From: Methylophilus sp. Leaf416
GTDB taxonomy: Bacteria > Pseudomonadota > Gammaproteobacteria > Burkholderiales > Methylophilaceae
Length of the DNA: 64,000 nucleotides
Assembly (NCBI RefSeq): GCF_001424665.1
Contig: NZ_LMQS01000004.1
Location: 461,860-525,859, forward strand
Reading direction: 5' to 3'
The notes beneath the pieces were generated by a model. That model was not told the DNA's origin. It made no database searches and saw nothing but the letters and a program-made list of their open reading frames with translations. Positions 30,311 to 39,522 of the stretch are shown here, one piece after another. The position numbers and the translations under genes were made by a program. Every line of letters begins with the position of its first letter. The stretch's first letter is position 1.

Positions 30311-30772
30311 TTAACCAATCAGGAATAATGGTTCGCCGTATTCCACTGGTTGGCCGTTTTCAACAAAGATTTTCTTGATCACGCCGGCATACTCACTCTC
30401 AATTTCATTGAGTAGCTTCATCGCCTCGATAATACATACCGTTTCACCGGCATTCACGCTGCTGCCAACGTCAACAAATGCTTTGGCATCAGGAGAAGAG
30501 GCGCGGTAGAAAGTACCAACCATAGGTGATTTCACTACTTTGCCTTCTGGCTCCGGCGCTGGTGCGCTAGCAGTAGCGCCGGCAGGCGCAGCAGCTGGTG
30601 CTGCACTAGCCGGGGCAGCCTGGGCAGGCGCAGTTACATATTGTGTAACCGGCGCAACGCCAGTGATGGTGCGGCTGATACGTACTTTTTCTTCACCTTC
30701 GGTCAGTTCCAGTTCGGAAATTCCCGATTCCTCGACCAGATCAATCAATTTTTTGAGTTTGCGTAAATCCAT
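30311..30772 (-). CDS. accB: Acetyl-CoA carboxylase, biotin carboxyl carrier protein
   Basis: AccB carries the biotin that shuttles carboxyl groups between AccC and the carboxyltransferase. The 153-residue protein has an N-terminal helix ([18 protein letters not shown]), an Ala/Pro-rich flexible linker (about residues 40-75) and the C-terminal biotinyl domain with the biotin attachment site [10 protein letters not shown] (Lys at about 119). It lies between aroQ and accC. Confidence 0.97.
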   Translation of the reverse strand: MDLRKLKKLIDLVEESGISELELTEGEEKVRISRTITGVAPVTQYVTAPAQAAPASAAPAAAPAGATASAPAPEPEGKVVKSPMVGTFYRASSPDAKAFVDVGSSVNAGETVCIIEAMKLLNEIESEYAGVIKKIFVENGQPVEYGEPLFLIG

Positions 30773-30798
30773 AGAAACCTCGATTTAGAATGTTTTAA

Positions 30799-31236
30799 TT
30801 ATAGTTGTTGGATATGGCGATAAGCGGCGTAATAGCCTTCCGCGCCCAAACCGCAGATGACGGCCGTCGCGATATCGCTGAAATAAGAGTGATGCCTGAA
30901 TGGCTCCCGTGCGTGCACATTGGAAAGATGTACTTCAATAAACGGTACTTTCACCGCTGAAATTGCATCACGAATCGCCACCGAAGTATGTGTGAAAGCC
31001 GCAGGATTGATGATGACATAATCCACGCGGTTAACAGACAATGTGTGTATCTTCTCAATAATATCCGCTTCAGAATTGCTCTGAAAGGTTTCCAGCCGTG
31101 CCTGATCTGCGTGCGCCAGTGCATGCAACCCCTGGTCGATATCTGCCAGGGTCTGGTTGCCATAATGCTGTGGCTCGCGAGTGCCAAGCATGTTGAGATT
31201 AGGTCCATGAATCACCAGGATAGATTTGGTGCCCAT
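30799..31236 (-). CDS. aroQ: 3-dehydroquinate dehydratase, type II
   Basis: AroQ catalyses the third step of the shikimate pathway. The 145-residue protein shows the type II signature [20 protein letters not shown] (with the catalytic Tyr in this loop region), [29 protein letters not shown] and [17 protein letters not shown]. It is the first gene of the aroQ-accB-accC-prmA transcript. A 194-bp region without recognisable features precedes it. Confidence 0.97.
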   Translation of the reverse strand: MGTKSILVIHGPNLNMLGTREPQHYGNQTLADIDQGLHALAHADQARLETFQSNSEADIIEKIHTLSVNRVDYVIINPAAFTHTSVAIRDAISAVKVPFIEVHLSNVHAREPFRHHSYFSDIATAVICGLGAEGYYAAYRHIQQL

Positions 31237-31430
31237 TTCACATGCCTTTTAAAGAGAAAGATACAACCTTCATGGCGCGAAGTTTGCCGAAGTTATTGCA
31301 TTTTGTCCAGCAGAATTCGTCAATTACACAAAAGTGAAACATCGCTAATTTTGCTGTTAAGTGCGGGATCTTTGCTCCGAACATGCAGCGATTAAAGCAT
31401 TGTATTCAATCAAATAACAGTTTGAATAGC

Positions 31431-31964
31431 CTACAACTTAAGTGCTTTTTGCAGCATTTCGCTGTTAACGCGGCCAAAGAAAATATGGGTGATTTCGCCC
31501 TGTGCAGAGACAATCACCGTATATGGCAAGACGCCTTTATTGTTACCCAAGGTCTCTGCCAGAGGCATGCCTTCATTTTCGGCAATCAGCAATGGATAGG
31601 ACACCGGTGTGCTTTCGACAAACTCATGCACAGCTGCAGCTTCATCAATGGCCACGCCCAATACCGTAATGTCGGGGTGTGCAGTGGCAAGTTCAGAAAT
31701 CTCCGGCATTTCATCACGGCAAGGCTCGCACCAGGTAGCCCAGAAATTGAGGATCATAGGCTTGCCTTTGAATTGTGCTAACGGGTATGACTTACCTTTT
31801 TGATCGCTTAAGGTGGTATTCCAGAGCGCACTTACCGCAGTTTTATCAGGTAACGTCGTATCTGCGCCCATAAACTGATGGCGGTTCAGGTAAAGCCAGC
31901 GGAACCCGCTGCCAAGGACGACGATCAGCAGGACGGTCATTACGATACGCGCGACGTTACGCAT
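31431..31964 (-). CDS. TlpA-like periplasmic thioredoxin
   Basis: The 177-residue protein is anchored by one N-terminal membrane segment (MRNVARIVMTVLLIVVLGSG) and has a thioredoxin/AhpC-TSA domain outside with the redox motif WATWCEPCRDEMPEI. It probably reduces or isomerises disulfides in exported proteins or apocytochromes and may receive electrons from DsbD, whose gene ends overlapping its start. The ATG at 31964 follows a good GGAGGACC site; the seven-codon extension upstream is not needed. Confidence 0.88.
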   Translation of the reverse strand: MRNVARIVMTVLLIVVLGSGFRWLYLNRHQFMGADTTLPDKTAVSALWNTTLSDQKGKSYPLAQFKGKPMILNFWATWCEPCRDEMPEISELATAHPDITVLGVAIDEAAAVHEFVESTPVSYPLLIAENEGMPLAETLGNNKGVLPYTVIVSAQGEITHIFFGRVNSEMLQKALKL

Positions 31965-33753
31965 GGTTAGGTCCTCCAAGTGCACGCAGTATTTTCAGGA
32001 AACGATCCGCATCGTGATAGCCTTTGATGACTGGTTGTAAAGGCTGGCCTTGACTATCAAAAAAGATGATACCCGGTGGGCCAAACAATTCGAATTTTTT
32101 AAGCAATGCTGCATCCTGCGCATTATTTGCTGTCACGTCTGCCTGCAATAGCACTATTTGATTTAATTCAGCCTGCACCTGATGATTTGTGAATACAAAT
32201 TGCTCATATTCTTTACATGACACACACCAGTCAGCATAAAAATCCAGCATCACGCGCTTGCCTTGTGCGGCGTGCACGGCTTGATCAAGTTCTTGCACAT
32301 TACGCACACGTTGAAACTGTACTGCCTGCCTGCCAGTTTGTGGGGCGGACGCAAGATTCTGCAATGGCCTCAGTGGTGAACTTGCTCCTGACCAGGCCCC
32401 GATCAGCAAAGCAACGCCATACAGCAATAAAAAGACTGCCGCGCCTTTAATAAGCCTTTGCGCGGTACTGGCAGTCGTCGGCAACGGGTCAATGGCACGC
32501 AAATAAATAGCCGGTATGATACAAAGTGCTGCCCACAACAACATCTGCACACTGGTTGGCAAAATAGGGCTGATCACCCAGATAGCGACAGCCAGCATTA
32601 GTACGCCAAACAGGCGGCGGATGGTGTTCATCCATTCGCCCGCTTTTGGCAGGATTGATCCTGCAGAAGCACCAATCAACAGTAAAGGCATGCCCATACC
32701 CAATGAGAGTGAAAACAGTGCAACGGCACCGAGAACCACATCATGGGTTTGACTGATATAGAGTAAAGCGCCCGCCAAAGGCGCGGCCACGCATGGGCTG
32801 ATAATCAGGGCAGAGATGGCGCCCATCAGAAAGTCGCTGAGCAAATGTCCGCCTTTAAACCGGTGACTCCAGTTAAAGAAAGCATTTTCTATGGCACTTG
32901 GCAGTTTAAGCTCATAAAAACCGAACATGGAAAAAGACAAGGCCACAAAAATCAATGCGCCGGCAGTTAATGCCCATGGTGTTTGCAGGGCATTACTCAA
33001 TAGTTGTCCGGATAAGCCGGCCGCCACACCTGCCAGGGTGTAGGTCAGGCACATGCCCAAGGTGTAGGCAAGCGATAAAGTGAATGCTTTGGCGCGTGAG
33101 GCTTGTGCGTTTTTACCGACAATAATGCCTGACAAAATCGGAATCATTGGGAACACGCATGGCGTAAAGGCGAGCAGTAAACCGGCGCCAAAGAAACCAG
33201 CCACGATTTGCCACCAGTGTCCGGAAGAAAGCAGTTTTTCAGATACGCCATCGTCAACTTCTAATGCTGATGGCTGGCTGCTAGTGACTGAAACTGGCGA
33301 AGCAGATGGCGTTAATGGCAGGGATTTGGTCTGCGGCGGATAGCACAGCCCTTTTTCGCTGCAACCCTGGTAACGTATTTGTAGCATCGCGGGCGCCGTG
33401 TCGGGGAAAACCACTTCTGCGGCGGTATCATGATGAAAAACCTGTTGCTGGCCGAAATTGGGATCATTTTTACTTTCGCCTGGCGGCAACGAAATGGTCG
33501 CTTTTTGATCTGCCGGTAACAGTTGTATGCGTTCACGATACAGATAATGACCAGGCGCGATAATAAATTTCACTTGCGCGTGTGTTTGATCCACCAGCAC
33601 AGCTTCTACCTTGAACGCTTTATCTACCGGCAAAAACTCTTCAGCGTCTTCATCGGTAAATAGTTGGGAGAACCTTGAATCCGCGTGCACCGGTAGTGCA
33701 GTTGCCAGTAGCATCGCCAGGGTCGCCCACGCTTTAATCCATTTAGTGATCAT
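31957..33753 (-). CDS. dsbD: Thiol:disulfide interchange protein DsbD
   Basis: DsbD carries reducing power from cytoplasmic thioredoxin across the inner membrane. The 598-residue protein has all three parts: a signal peptide and N-terminal alpha domain with the cysteine pair in YQGCSEKGLCYPP, a central eight-helix domain with conserved cysteines in FTPCVFPMIPILSG and ISPCVAAPLAGALL, and a C-terminal thioredoxin domain with DFYADWCVSCKEYE. It partners the adjacent TlpA-like gene. In this organism such a system would support cytochrome c maturation, an inference from the cytochrome-linked methanol oxidation. Confidence 0.95.
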   Translation of the reverse strand: MITKWIKAWATLAMLLATALPVHADSRFSQLFTDEDAEEFLPVDKAFKVEAVLVDQTHAQVKFIIAPGHYLYRERIQLLPADQKATISLPPGESKNDPNFGQQQVFHHDTAAEVVFPDTAPAMLQIRYQGCSEKGLCYPPQTKSLPLTPSASPVSVTSSQPSALEVDDGVSEKLLSSGHWWQIVAGFFGAGLLLAFTPCVFPMIPILSGIIVGKNAQASRAKAFTLSLAYTLGMCLTYTLAGVAAGLSGQLLSNALQTPWALTAGALIFVALSFSMFGFYELKLPSAIENAFFNWSHRFKGGHLLSDFLMGAISALIISPCVAAPLAGALLYISQTHDVVLGAVALFSLSLGMGMPLLLIGASAGSILPKAGEWMNTIRRLFGVLMLAVAIWVISPILPTSVQMLLWAALCIIPAIYLRAIDPLPTTASTAQRLIKGAAVFLLLYGVALLIGAWSGASSPLRPLQNLASAPQTGRQAVQFQRVRNVQELDQAVHAAQGKRVMLDFYADWCVSCKEYEQFVFTNHQVQAELNQIVLLQADVTANNAQDAALLKKFELFGPPGIIFFDSQGQPLQPVIKGYHDADRFLKILRALGGPNHA

Positions 33754-33794
33754 TATCTTGCACCTTAATTAACCATGACCTATCAATCATGGCC

Positions 33795-34124
33795 TTATGC
33801 CAGCGTTTCAGCCGCAACCCAACGCAGATATTCCGGCAAACCCTCGTTGACATGGATAGCTACAATCTCGGGAAGTTCATAAGGATGCAATTCGCGAATT
33901 TTATCTGCCAATGCTGTATAGCCTTGCTGAGTGGTTTTAATCGTTAACTTTACTTCTTCTGCGGTTTCGATTTGGCCCTGCCAGCGGTAAACCGATTTGA
34001 CAGGGCTTGAAATATTCACACATGCCGCCAACTGTGCACTAACCAGCGCTTGCGCCAGGCTTTCTGCGCATGCCATATCCGGCACATGGGTAAACACGAT
34101 TATAATTTGCTCTTTTGGCGTCAT
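33795..34124 (-). CDS. cutA: Divalent-cation tolerance protein CutA
   Basis: A 109-residue trimeric PII-like protein of the CutA1 family, linked to copper tolerance in E. coli though its molecular role is unsettled. Conserved segments seen are VFTHVPDMACAESLAQALV, AACVNISSPVKSVYRWQGQIE and the C-terminal ELPEIVAIHVNEGLPEYLRWV. Its start is 29 bp from the divergent fxsA start. It precedes dsbD on the same strand with a 41-bp gap, the same cutA-dsbD order as in E. coli. Confidence 0.95.
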   Translation of the reverse strand: MTPKEQIIIVFTHVPDMACAESLAQALVSAQLAACVNISSPVKSVYRWQGQIETAEEVKLTIKTTQQGYTALADKIRELHPYELPEIVAIHVNEGLPEYLRWVAAETLA

Positions 34125-34153
34125 GTGCGCTGACTCACCACAGGATTACTGAC

Positions 34154-34603
34154 ATGCGTTTTATCATCTTTGCTATTTTACTGGCTTTTCCGTTTCTGGA
34201 GATAGCGGTCCTGATTGAACTTAGTCAGCGGTATGGCTGGTGGGTGCTCGCTTACCTAATGATTATTGGTTTTCTTGGCCTCCAATTGATACGTGCTGAA
34301 AAAAACCTTATTGCAGCGCGTATGTTTCAACAGCTAGCGGCTGGTGGCAACCCGATTTCAGCCATGTTTTCAACCGCTCGCAATATGTTTGCCGGTGTGC
34401 TTTTGCTTATTCCCGGGGTCATCAGTGACGTGATTGCAGTGGTGTTATTGTTCATGCCAGCGAATAAGGCTGCTTCTGGCAGTACATCAAATAAGACTGG
34501 GTTTCAAGCCAGCGCCAATGATGAGGCGATTGAAGGTGAGTATACTGAAATCAAAGAAGCCAAACCCAAAGACAACGTCGTGCATCTGCCAAAAAAAGAT
34601 TAA
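34154..34603 (+). CDS. fxsA: FxsA family membrane protein
   Basis: A 149-residue inner-membrane protein of the FxsA (phage T7 exclusion suppressor) family: RFIIFAILLAFPFLEIAVLIEL opens the protein, a second hydrophobic segment is LAYLMIIGFLGLQLI, and LLLIPGVISDVIAVVLL follows, with a charged cytoplasmic tail. Cellular function is unknown beyond phage exclusion phenotypes in E. coli. The ATG at 34154 starts the conserved MRFIIFA; a longer start at 34115 would overlap cutA. Confidence 0.88.
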   Translation: MRFIIFAILLAFPFLEIAVLIELSQRYGWWVLAYLMIIGFLGLQLIRAEKNLIAARMFQQLAAGGNPISAMFSTARNMFAGVLLLIPGVISDVIAVVLLFMPANKAASGSTSNKTGFQASANDEAIEGEYTEIKEAKPKDNVVHLPKKD

Positions 34604-34653
34604 GTCATCCTAAACTTCAAGCCTTACCAAGAAAAATCTCTACAATATAAGCC

Positions 34654-35664
34654 ATGAACCGGGTATTGATAGAAAACAGCGGCCACACGTTTGAAGTGCG
34701 CCCAAGCCAAACTGTGCTGGAAGCCGCAATAGAGGCGGGCATCAACATGCCTTATGGCTGCCGCAATGGCGCCTGTGGAGCCTGCAAAGGCAAAGTGCTT
34801 ACTGGCAAAGTTTTCCATGACGACTATCAGGGCAGTGCCATGAGCGATGAAGAGCTGGCCAGCGGGCAAGCACTGTTTTGTTGTGCGCGACCATTGGAAG
34901 ACCTGGTGATTGAATGCCGCCAGATTGATATGGTGCAAGGAATCAAACCACGGATTTTACCCGTGCGCGTTCAGAAAAAAGAGCAACTAACCGACGATGT
35001 CATGGTGTTGCACCTGCAATTGCCAGCCACTGAACCACTCACCTTTATGGCAGGGCAGTATCTGGAATTTTTGCTCAAAGACGGCCGCCGTCGTGCTTTT
35101 TCCATCGCTAACGCCCCGCATGAAGCAGGTTTCATTGAATTGCATATTCGCAAAATTGCAGGCGGCCAGTTTACTGAGCAGGTTTTCAGCGAAATGCCAT
35201 TAAAAACCATATTGCGTGTTGAAGCACCGTTAGGCAGTTTTTTCTTACGTGAACAAAATGAAAAACCCATCATCATGGTCGCCGGTGGCACTGGATTCGC
35301 CCCAATCAAAGGCATGATAGAGCATATGATTTACCAGGGTATCCGGCGGCCGGTGTTGTTGTATCGTGGTGCCCGCCAGGTGACTGATCTATATATGGAT
35401 GAACTCTGCCGGCGTTGGGCGGAATTTATGCCAAACATTACTTATATCCCGGTGATTTCAGAGAGTGAAACGGACGATGACTGGCAAGGCCGGCGTGGGC
35501 TGGTGCATCAAGCAGTCCTTGAAGACCATGCGGATTTGAGTGGCTTTGAAGTGTATATCTGCGGGGCGCCAGGCATGGTAGATATTGCTAAAGAGACTTT
35601 TATTGCGCAAGGATTGCCGGAAGAAGAGTTTTACAGCGATGCGTTTACGTTCGCGCCGAAATAA
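34654..35664 (+). CDS. Ferredoxin-domain FAD/NAD(P)H oxidoreductase (CDP-6-deoxyglucoseen reductase-like)
   Basis: The 336-residue protein has an N-terminal plant-type [2Fe-2S] domain (CRNGACGACKGKV with C36, C41, C44; last ligand near C76) followed by an FAD-binding domain (RRAFSIANAP) and an NAD(P)H-binding domain (MVAGGTGFAPIKGMIEH). It passes electrons from NAD(P)H to a partner, as do reductases of 3,6-dideoxysugar synthesis and of oxygenases. No partner is encoded nearby, so the substrate is unknown. A TACAAT box ends seven bases before the ATG and no clear Shine-Dalgarno sequence is present. Confidence 0.88.
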   Translation: MNRVLIENSGHTFEVRPSQTVLEAAIEAGINMPYGCRNGACGACKGKVLTGKVFHDDYQGSAMSDEELASGQALFCCARPLEDLVIECRQIDMVQGIKPRILPVRVQKKEQLTDDVMVLHLQLPATEPLTFMAGQYLEFLLKDGRRRAFSIANAPHEAGFIELHIRKIAGGQFTEQVFSEMPLKTILRVEAPLGSFFLREQNEKPIIMVAGGTGFAPIKGMIEHMIYQGIRRPVLLYRGARQVTDLYMDELCRRWAEFMPNITYIPVISESETDDDWQGRRGLVHQAVLEDHADLSGFEVYICGAPGMVDIAKETFIAQGLPEEEFYSDAFTFAPK

Positions 35665-35736
35665 TCTGGCTGAGATTTTGTTTCAATTGAAGGTTTTGGT
35701 CACTAAAAACATCTCACCTTTTCGACCCTAGGCAAG

Positions 35737-35768
35737 TGATTTTTCTTTGCTTGCTCAAAGAAAAATCA
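35737..35768. repeat. Intergenic stem-loop repeat (TTTCTTTGCTTG family)
   Basis: TGATTTTTCTTT (35737-35748) pairs perfectly with AAAGAAAAATCA (35757-35768) around GCTTGCTC. It belongs to the same family as the elements at 1080-1702. It lies in a 280-bp gap before uppP that otherwise shows no gene. Confidence 0.6.
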
Positions 35769-35944
35769 TCAACAGAAAGACGGTCGCCGAGGTCGATAAG
35801 ATTAGTACGTCACACAATTTCTTATCACACAAGGAAACTGAACATTTCCCAAAGAATACAATCCCAAGCCATATCCAAACAAACCAATACCCTAATTTTT
35901 CCAACACACTAAATCTAGTTTGCTCTGTCTGCTAGAATATAACC

Positions 35945-36748
35945 ATGGATATTTACTTAATGCTGAAGGCCATCATCATGGGCCTGGTCGAAGGCGCGAC
36001 CGAATTTATACCTGTTAGCAGCACCGGACATTTGATTATTGCAGGTGAATGGTTAAATTTTCTGGATAAAGATAAACGGGATGTGTTTGAAATCATGATA
36101 CAGCTAGGTGCAGTGCTTGCTGTCTGTGTCGAGTTCCGGCAACGCTTGATACAAACGGTGCAACGTATTCAAACCGATCCTGACGCGCAACACCTGGTGC
36201 GTAACCTGGTTATCGCTTTCCTGCCCGCCGCCATCCTTGGCCTGGCTTTCCATCATCAAATCAAAGAATTTCTATTTTCATCCTTCACTGTCGGTATTGC
36301 GTTGATTGTCGGCGGTATATTGATTTTAATCATTGAAAAATTTGTGCCACCCGGCAAGGTGCAAGATATTGACCATATCAGTTTAAAACAGGCGTTGCAG
36401 ATTGGGTTTGCCCAGTCACTGGCGCTGATCCCAGGGGTGTCACGTTCTGGTGCGACAATTCTTGGTGGTATGTGCTTTGGCCTGAGTCGACAAACGGCTA
36501 CTGAGTTTTCTTTCTTCCTTGCCCTGCCTATTATGTTTGCGGCGACTGGTTATGACTTACTAAAGGCGCGTGATTTGTTGTCTTTAGATGATGCCTTTAT
36601 TTTCCTGATTGGCTTTGTCACTGCGTTCTTATCTGCGCTGGTAGTGATCCGCGCCCTGATTAAATTTGTCAGTCAGCATTCTTTCGCGGTGTTTGCCTGG
36701 TATCGCATCGTGTTCGGTATCCTTATCTTGTTGTTTTTTGCACACTAA
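35945..36748 (+). CDS. uppP: Undecaprenyl-diphosphate phosphatase
   Basis: UppP (BacA) dephosphorylates undecaprenyl diphosphate to recycle the lipid carrier of peptidoglycan synthesis; its activity gives bacitracin resistance. The 267-residue membrane protein shows the active-site motif EGATEFIPVSSTGHLI near the N-terminus and the second motif SLALIPGVSRSGATI. A TAGAAT box (with TGC before it, an extended -10) ends six bases before the ATG. It is followed 31 bp later by the AsmA-family gene. Confidence 0.96.
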   Translation: MDIYLMLKAIIMGLVEGATEFIPVSSTGHLIIAGEWLNFLDKDKRDVFEIMIQLGAVLAVCVEFRQRLIQTVQRIQTDPDAQHLVRNLVIAFLPAAILGLAFHHQIKEFLFSSFTVGIALIVGGILILIIEKFVPPGKVQDIDHISLKQALQIGFAQSLALIPGVSRSGATILGGMCFGLSRQTATEFSFFLALPIMFAATGYDLLKARDLLSLDDAFIFLIGFVTAFLSALVVIRALIKFVSQHSFAVFAWYRIVFGILILLFFAH

Positions 36749-36779
36749 TCAAGCTGCATATTCACTTAAGGTGTAATGA

Positions 36780-39521
36780 ATGAAAAATACACTTCTGAAA
36801 AAAATTCTCTATACAGTGGCCGCCATTTTTGGCGTGGCACTGCTGTTGGTAATTTATCTTGCGGTGACGTTTGATCCTAACGATTACAAGTCGACCGTGA
36901 TCCAGTTAGTGAAAGACAAAAAGCAGCGTACCCTGGATATCAAAGGTGATATCAAGCTAAGCTTTTGGCCTAAAATCGGGGCTGACCTGGGTGAAATTAC
37001 TTTATCCGAGCATCAGTCAGATAAGCAGTTTGCCGCAATCAAGGGCGCCAAAGTGGCACTTGCAGTCTTGCCACTGCTAAGAAAAGAAATTGTGGTGGAT
37101 ACCGTGTATCTGGACGGTGTGCAAGCCAATGTTATCCAGCATGCCGATGGCAGTTTCAACTTCGATGATCTGCTGAGCAAAGACGAGGAGGAGTCACAGC
37201 AGATTAATTTTGACGTGCAAGGCGTTAAGGTCACCAATACACAAGTCAGCTACATTAATGAAGCCAGTGGTGCGAAATACACTGTGGACCAGTTTAACCT
37301 GACCACCGGGCAAGTGGCGCTTAAAACGCCGTTTGACTTGTCGGCTGATTTCCATCTGGTGGCCAACCAGCCGGTGGTGGATGCACTGGCAAAGATTAAA
37401 GCCAATGTAATGGTTGACCCCGAAGCCAAACATTTTGTGGTCAAAGGCCTGGACGCCACTATCAAAGGCGCTTTGCTGGATGGAAAAGACGTCAATGTCA
37501 CAGCCCAGGGTGCGGTGGATATCGACGCAGCGCAAACCGCGCTGAATGTTTCCGGTTTGAAGCTGGCCATGCAGGGTGATTTTAATGGTGCCAAACGCGA
37601 TGTCAGTTTGCAGGCGCCTGCGCTGGCAGTAAACCCCAAGCAGATTTCCAGCGAAAAAGTAATACTGGCGCTTAAGCAGCAGGATGCACAAGGTGATATC
37701 AATATGGATATCATCCTCGCTGAATTAAAAGGTAATCAGCAGGCGGTGGAGAGTAAAGGCATTACTGCTGATGTGAAAGTCAACGCCGGTGCCCGCAACG
37801 TTGACGGTCATTTTGAGTCTCCAGTGAAAGCAAACCTGGCGGATATGGTGTTTGATGTGCCGGCACTGGCAGGTAAGTTTGATATAAAAGATCCGGCTTT
37901 ACCGAATGGTGCCATGCAAGGCCAGTTTAAGCTCTCAGCCAACGCTGATGTAAAGCAGGAAAAAGTTAAAACCACTTTTAACCTCAACCTGGCCGAAACC
38001 AAACTAAATGGCGATGTCAGTGTGGCGGGTTTTAAAACGCCGCATATCGGCTTTAAAGTACATGCGGATACTTTAAACCTGAATGCTTTATTGGGTAATA
38101 ACAATGCCAAGAAAGCGGAATCTAAAACAACCGCTGCCAAAGCAGATACCAACCCTGGTAAACCAGCTGACCTCAGTGCATTAAAAACCTTATTCCTGGA
38201 TGGCAGTATCAATATCGGCAAGATTATTTACAGTCCATACACGCTAACGGGATTGAATGTGGGCATCAAAGCCGATGGTCAGAAACTGGCGTTGCAAGGC
38301 CTGGATGTCAAACTGGATGATTCACGTATTCACGGTAATGTGGGTATCAGCCAATTCAACAAGCCGCTATATACGTTTGACCTGAATATCGACAAACTGG
38401 ACTTGAACCGGTATTTGCCACAGCAAACGCAAACGGCCACGGCTGAAAATAAACCTGCCGCCAAAACTGCAAGTACTGAAGAACAGCCGCTGGATTTATC
38501 CGCTCTCAAAGCACTAAATGCGCAGGGAAATATCCGTATCGGCTGGTTGAAATATGGCAAGACTGAAGCTAAAAACCTGAATATTGGTTTGAAAGCCCAG
38601 GATGGCGTGGCGAGTCTTGACCCGTTGAATGTGGACGTTTACCAGGGGACTGTGCGCGGTGGTGTGAAAGTGGATGCCCGTGCGATACCTGCCATCGCTA
38701 TCAAGCAAAGTCTGCAAAACATTGCGGTTGGCCCACTGCTGGTGGATACGATTAATAACGATATGTTGTCCGGCACCGGCAACGTTGATGTGGATGTCAC
38801 TGCGCAAGGTAATACGGTGACTGCATTAAAAAAGTCGCTGGGCGGCTCGGTTGATTTGCGCATGGCCGATGGCGCCGTTAAGGGTTTTGACCTGGCAGGG
38901 ACGATACGCGATGCCAAAGGCAAGCTTAATTTGCTCAAAGGCCAAGCGAATACTGCAGCCGATCAAACCAAAAAAACTGACTTTAGCGAGCTGACCGCCA
39001 CTTTTAATATCAAGAATGGCGTCGCGCATAACGACGATCTGGCAATGAAGGCACCTATCTTCCGCCTGCCTAAAGGCGAAAGCAAAGGCGATATTGATAT
39101 TGGCAAAGAACAGATTAATTACCTGGCAAAGCCTACGCTAGTCAACACGCTTAAAGGGCAAGGCGGCAAAGAAGCCGAGCAGCTTTCCGGAGTCGGTGTG
39201 CCTGTGAAGGTCACCGGCACATTTGCAGCGCCCAAGTTTGGCATTGATATGGCGGCTCTGGGACAGGCATTGGCTAAATCAGCAGCATTGGATGCTTTAA
39301 CCAATAAGCTGGGCGGCGATAAAGCTGGAGCAGTGAAATCCCTCATTGGCGGTGAAAATAAAGCCGATGCTTTAAAAGGTTTGTTAAATGGCAAATCAAA
39401 AAACAGTGAAAAAAGCGCTGAAGGTGACGCTGCTAAATCTGACGCTGGCAGCAATAATGAAGAAGCCAAGCCTGCAGATAATGCAAAGCAAAAAGCTTTG
39501 AAAAAGCTATTGAATTTCTAG
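36780..39521 (+). CDS. AsmA family protein
   Basis: A 913-residue protein with one N-terminal membrane anchor (ILYTVAAIFGVALLLVIYLAV) followed by DPNDYKSTVIQLVKDKKQRTLDIKGDI, the AsmA signature, and long beta-rich repeats reaching a C-terminal AsmA-2 region (GGSVDLRMADGAVKGFDLAGTIRDA). AsmA-like proteins act in the periplasm in outer-membrane assembly and probably lipid transport. Lysine/alanine-rich low-complexity stretches lie around residues 440-460, 555-575 and at the C-terminus. The next gene, mutY, starts one base after its stop. Confidence 0.9.
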   Translation: MKNTLLKKILYTVAAIFGVALLLVIYLAVTFDPNDYKSTVIQLVKDKKQRTLDIKGDIKLSFWPKIGADLGEITLSEHQSDKQFAAIKGAKVALAVLPLLRKEIVVDTVYLDGVQANVIQHADGSFNFDDLLSKDEEESQQINFDVQGVKVTNTQVSYINEASGAKYTVDQFNLTTGQVALKTPFDLSADFHLVANQPVVDALAKIKANVMVDPEAKHFVVKGLDATIKGALLDGKDVNVTAQGAVDIDAAQTALNVSGLKLAMQGDFNGAKRDVSLQAPALAVNPKQISSEKVILALKQQDAQGDINMDIILAELKGNQQAVESKGITADVKVNAGARNVDGHFESPVKANLADMVFDVPALAGKFDIKDPALPNGAMQGQFKLSANADVKQEKVKTTFNLNLAETKLNGDVSVAGFKTPHIGFKVHADTLNLNALLGNNNAKKAESKTTAAKADTNPGKPADLSALKTLFLDGSINIGKIIYSPYTLTGLNVGIKADGQKLALQGLDVKLDDSRIHGNVGISQFNKPLYTFDLNIDKLDLNRYLPQQTQTATAENKPAAKTASTEEQPLDLSALKALNAQGNIRIGWLKYGKTEAKNLNIGLKAQDGVASLDPLNVDVYQGTVRGGVKVDARAIPAIAIKQSLQNIAVGPLLVDTINNDMLSGTGNVDVDVTAQGNTVTALKKSLGGSVDLRMADGAVKGFDLAGTIRDAKGKLNLLKGQANTAADQTKKTDFSELTATFNIKNGVAHNDDLAMKAPIFRLPKGESKGDIDIGKEQINYLAKPTLVNTLKGQGGKEAEQLSGVGVPVKVTGTFAAPKFGIDMAALGQALAKSAALDALTNKLGGDKAGAVKSLIGGENKADALKGLLNGKSKNSEKSAEGDAAKSDAGSNNEEAKPADNAKQKALKKLLNF

Positions 39522-39522
39522 C

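Noticed and set aside
37194..39469. Long minus-strand ORFs opposite the AsmA-family gene
   Set aside because: Low-complexity translations that mirror the repetitive AsmA coding sequence; no independent signals.
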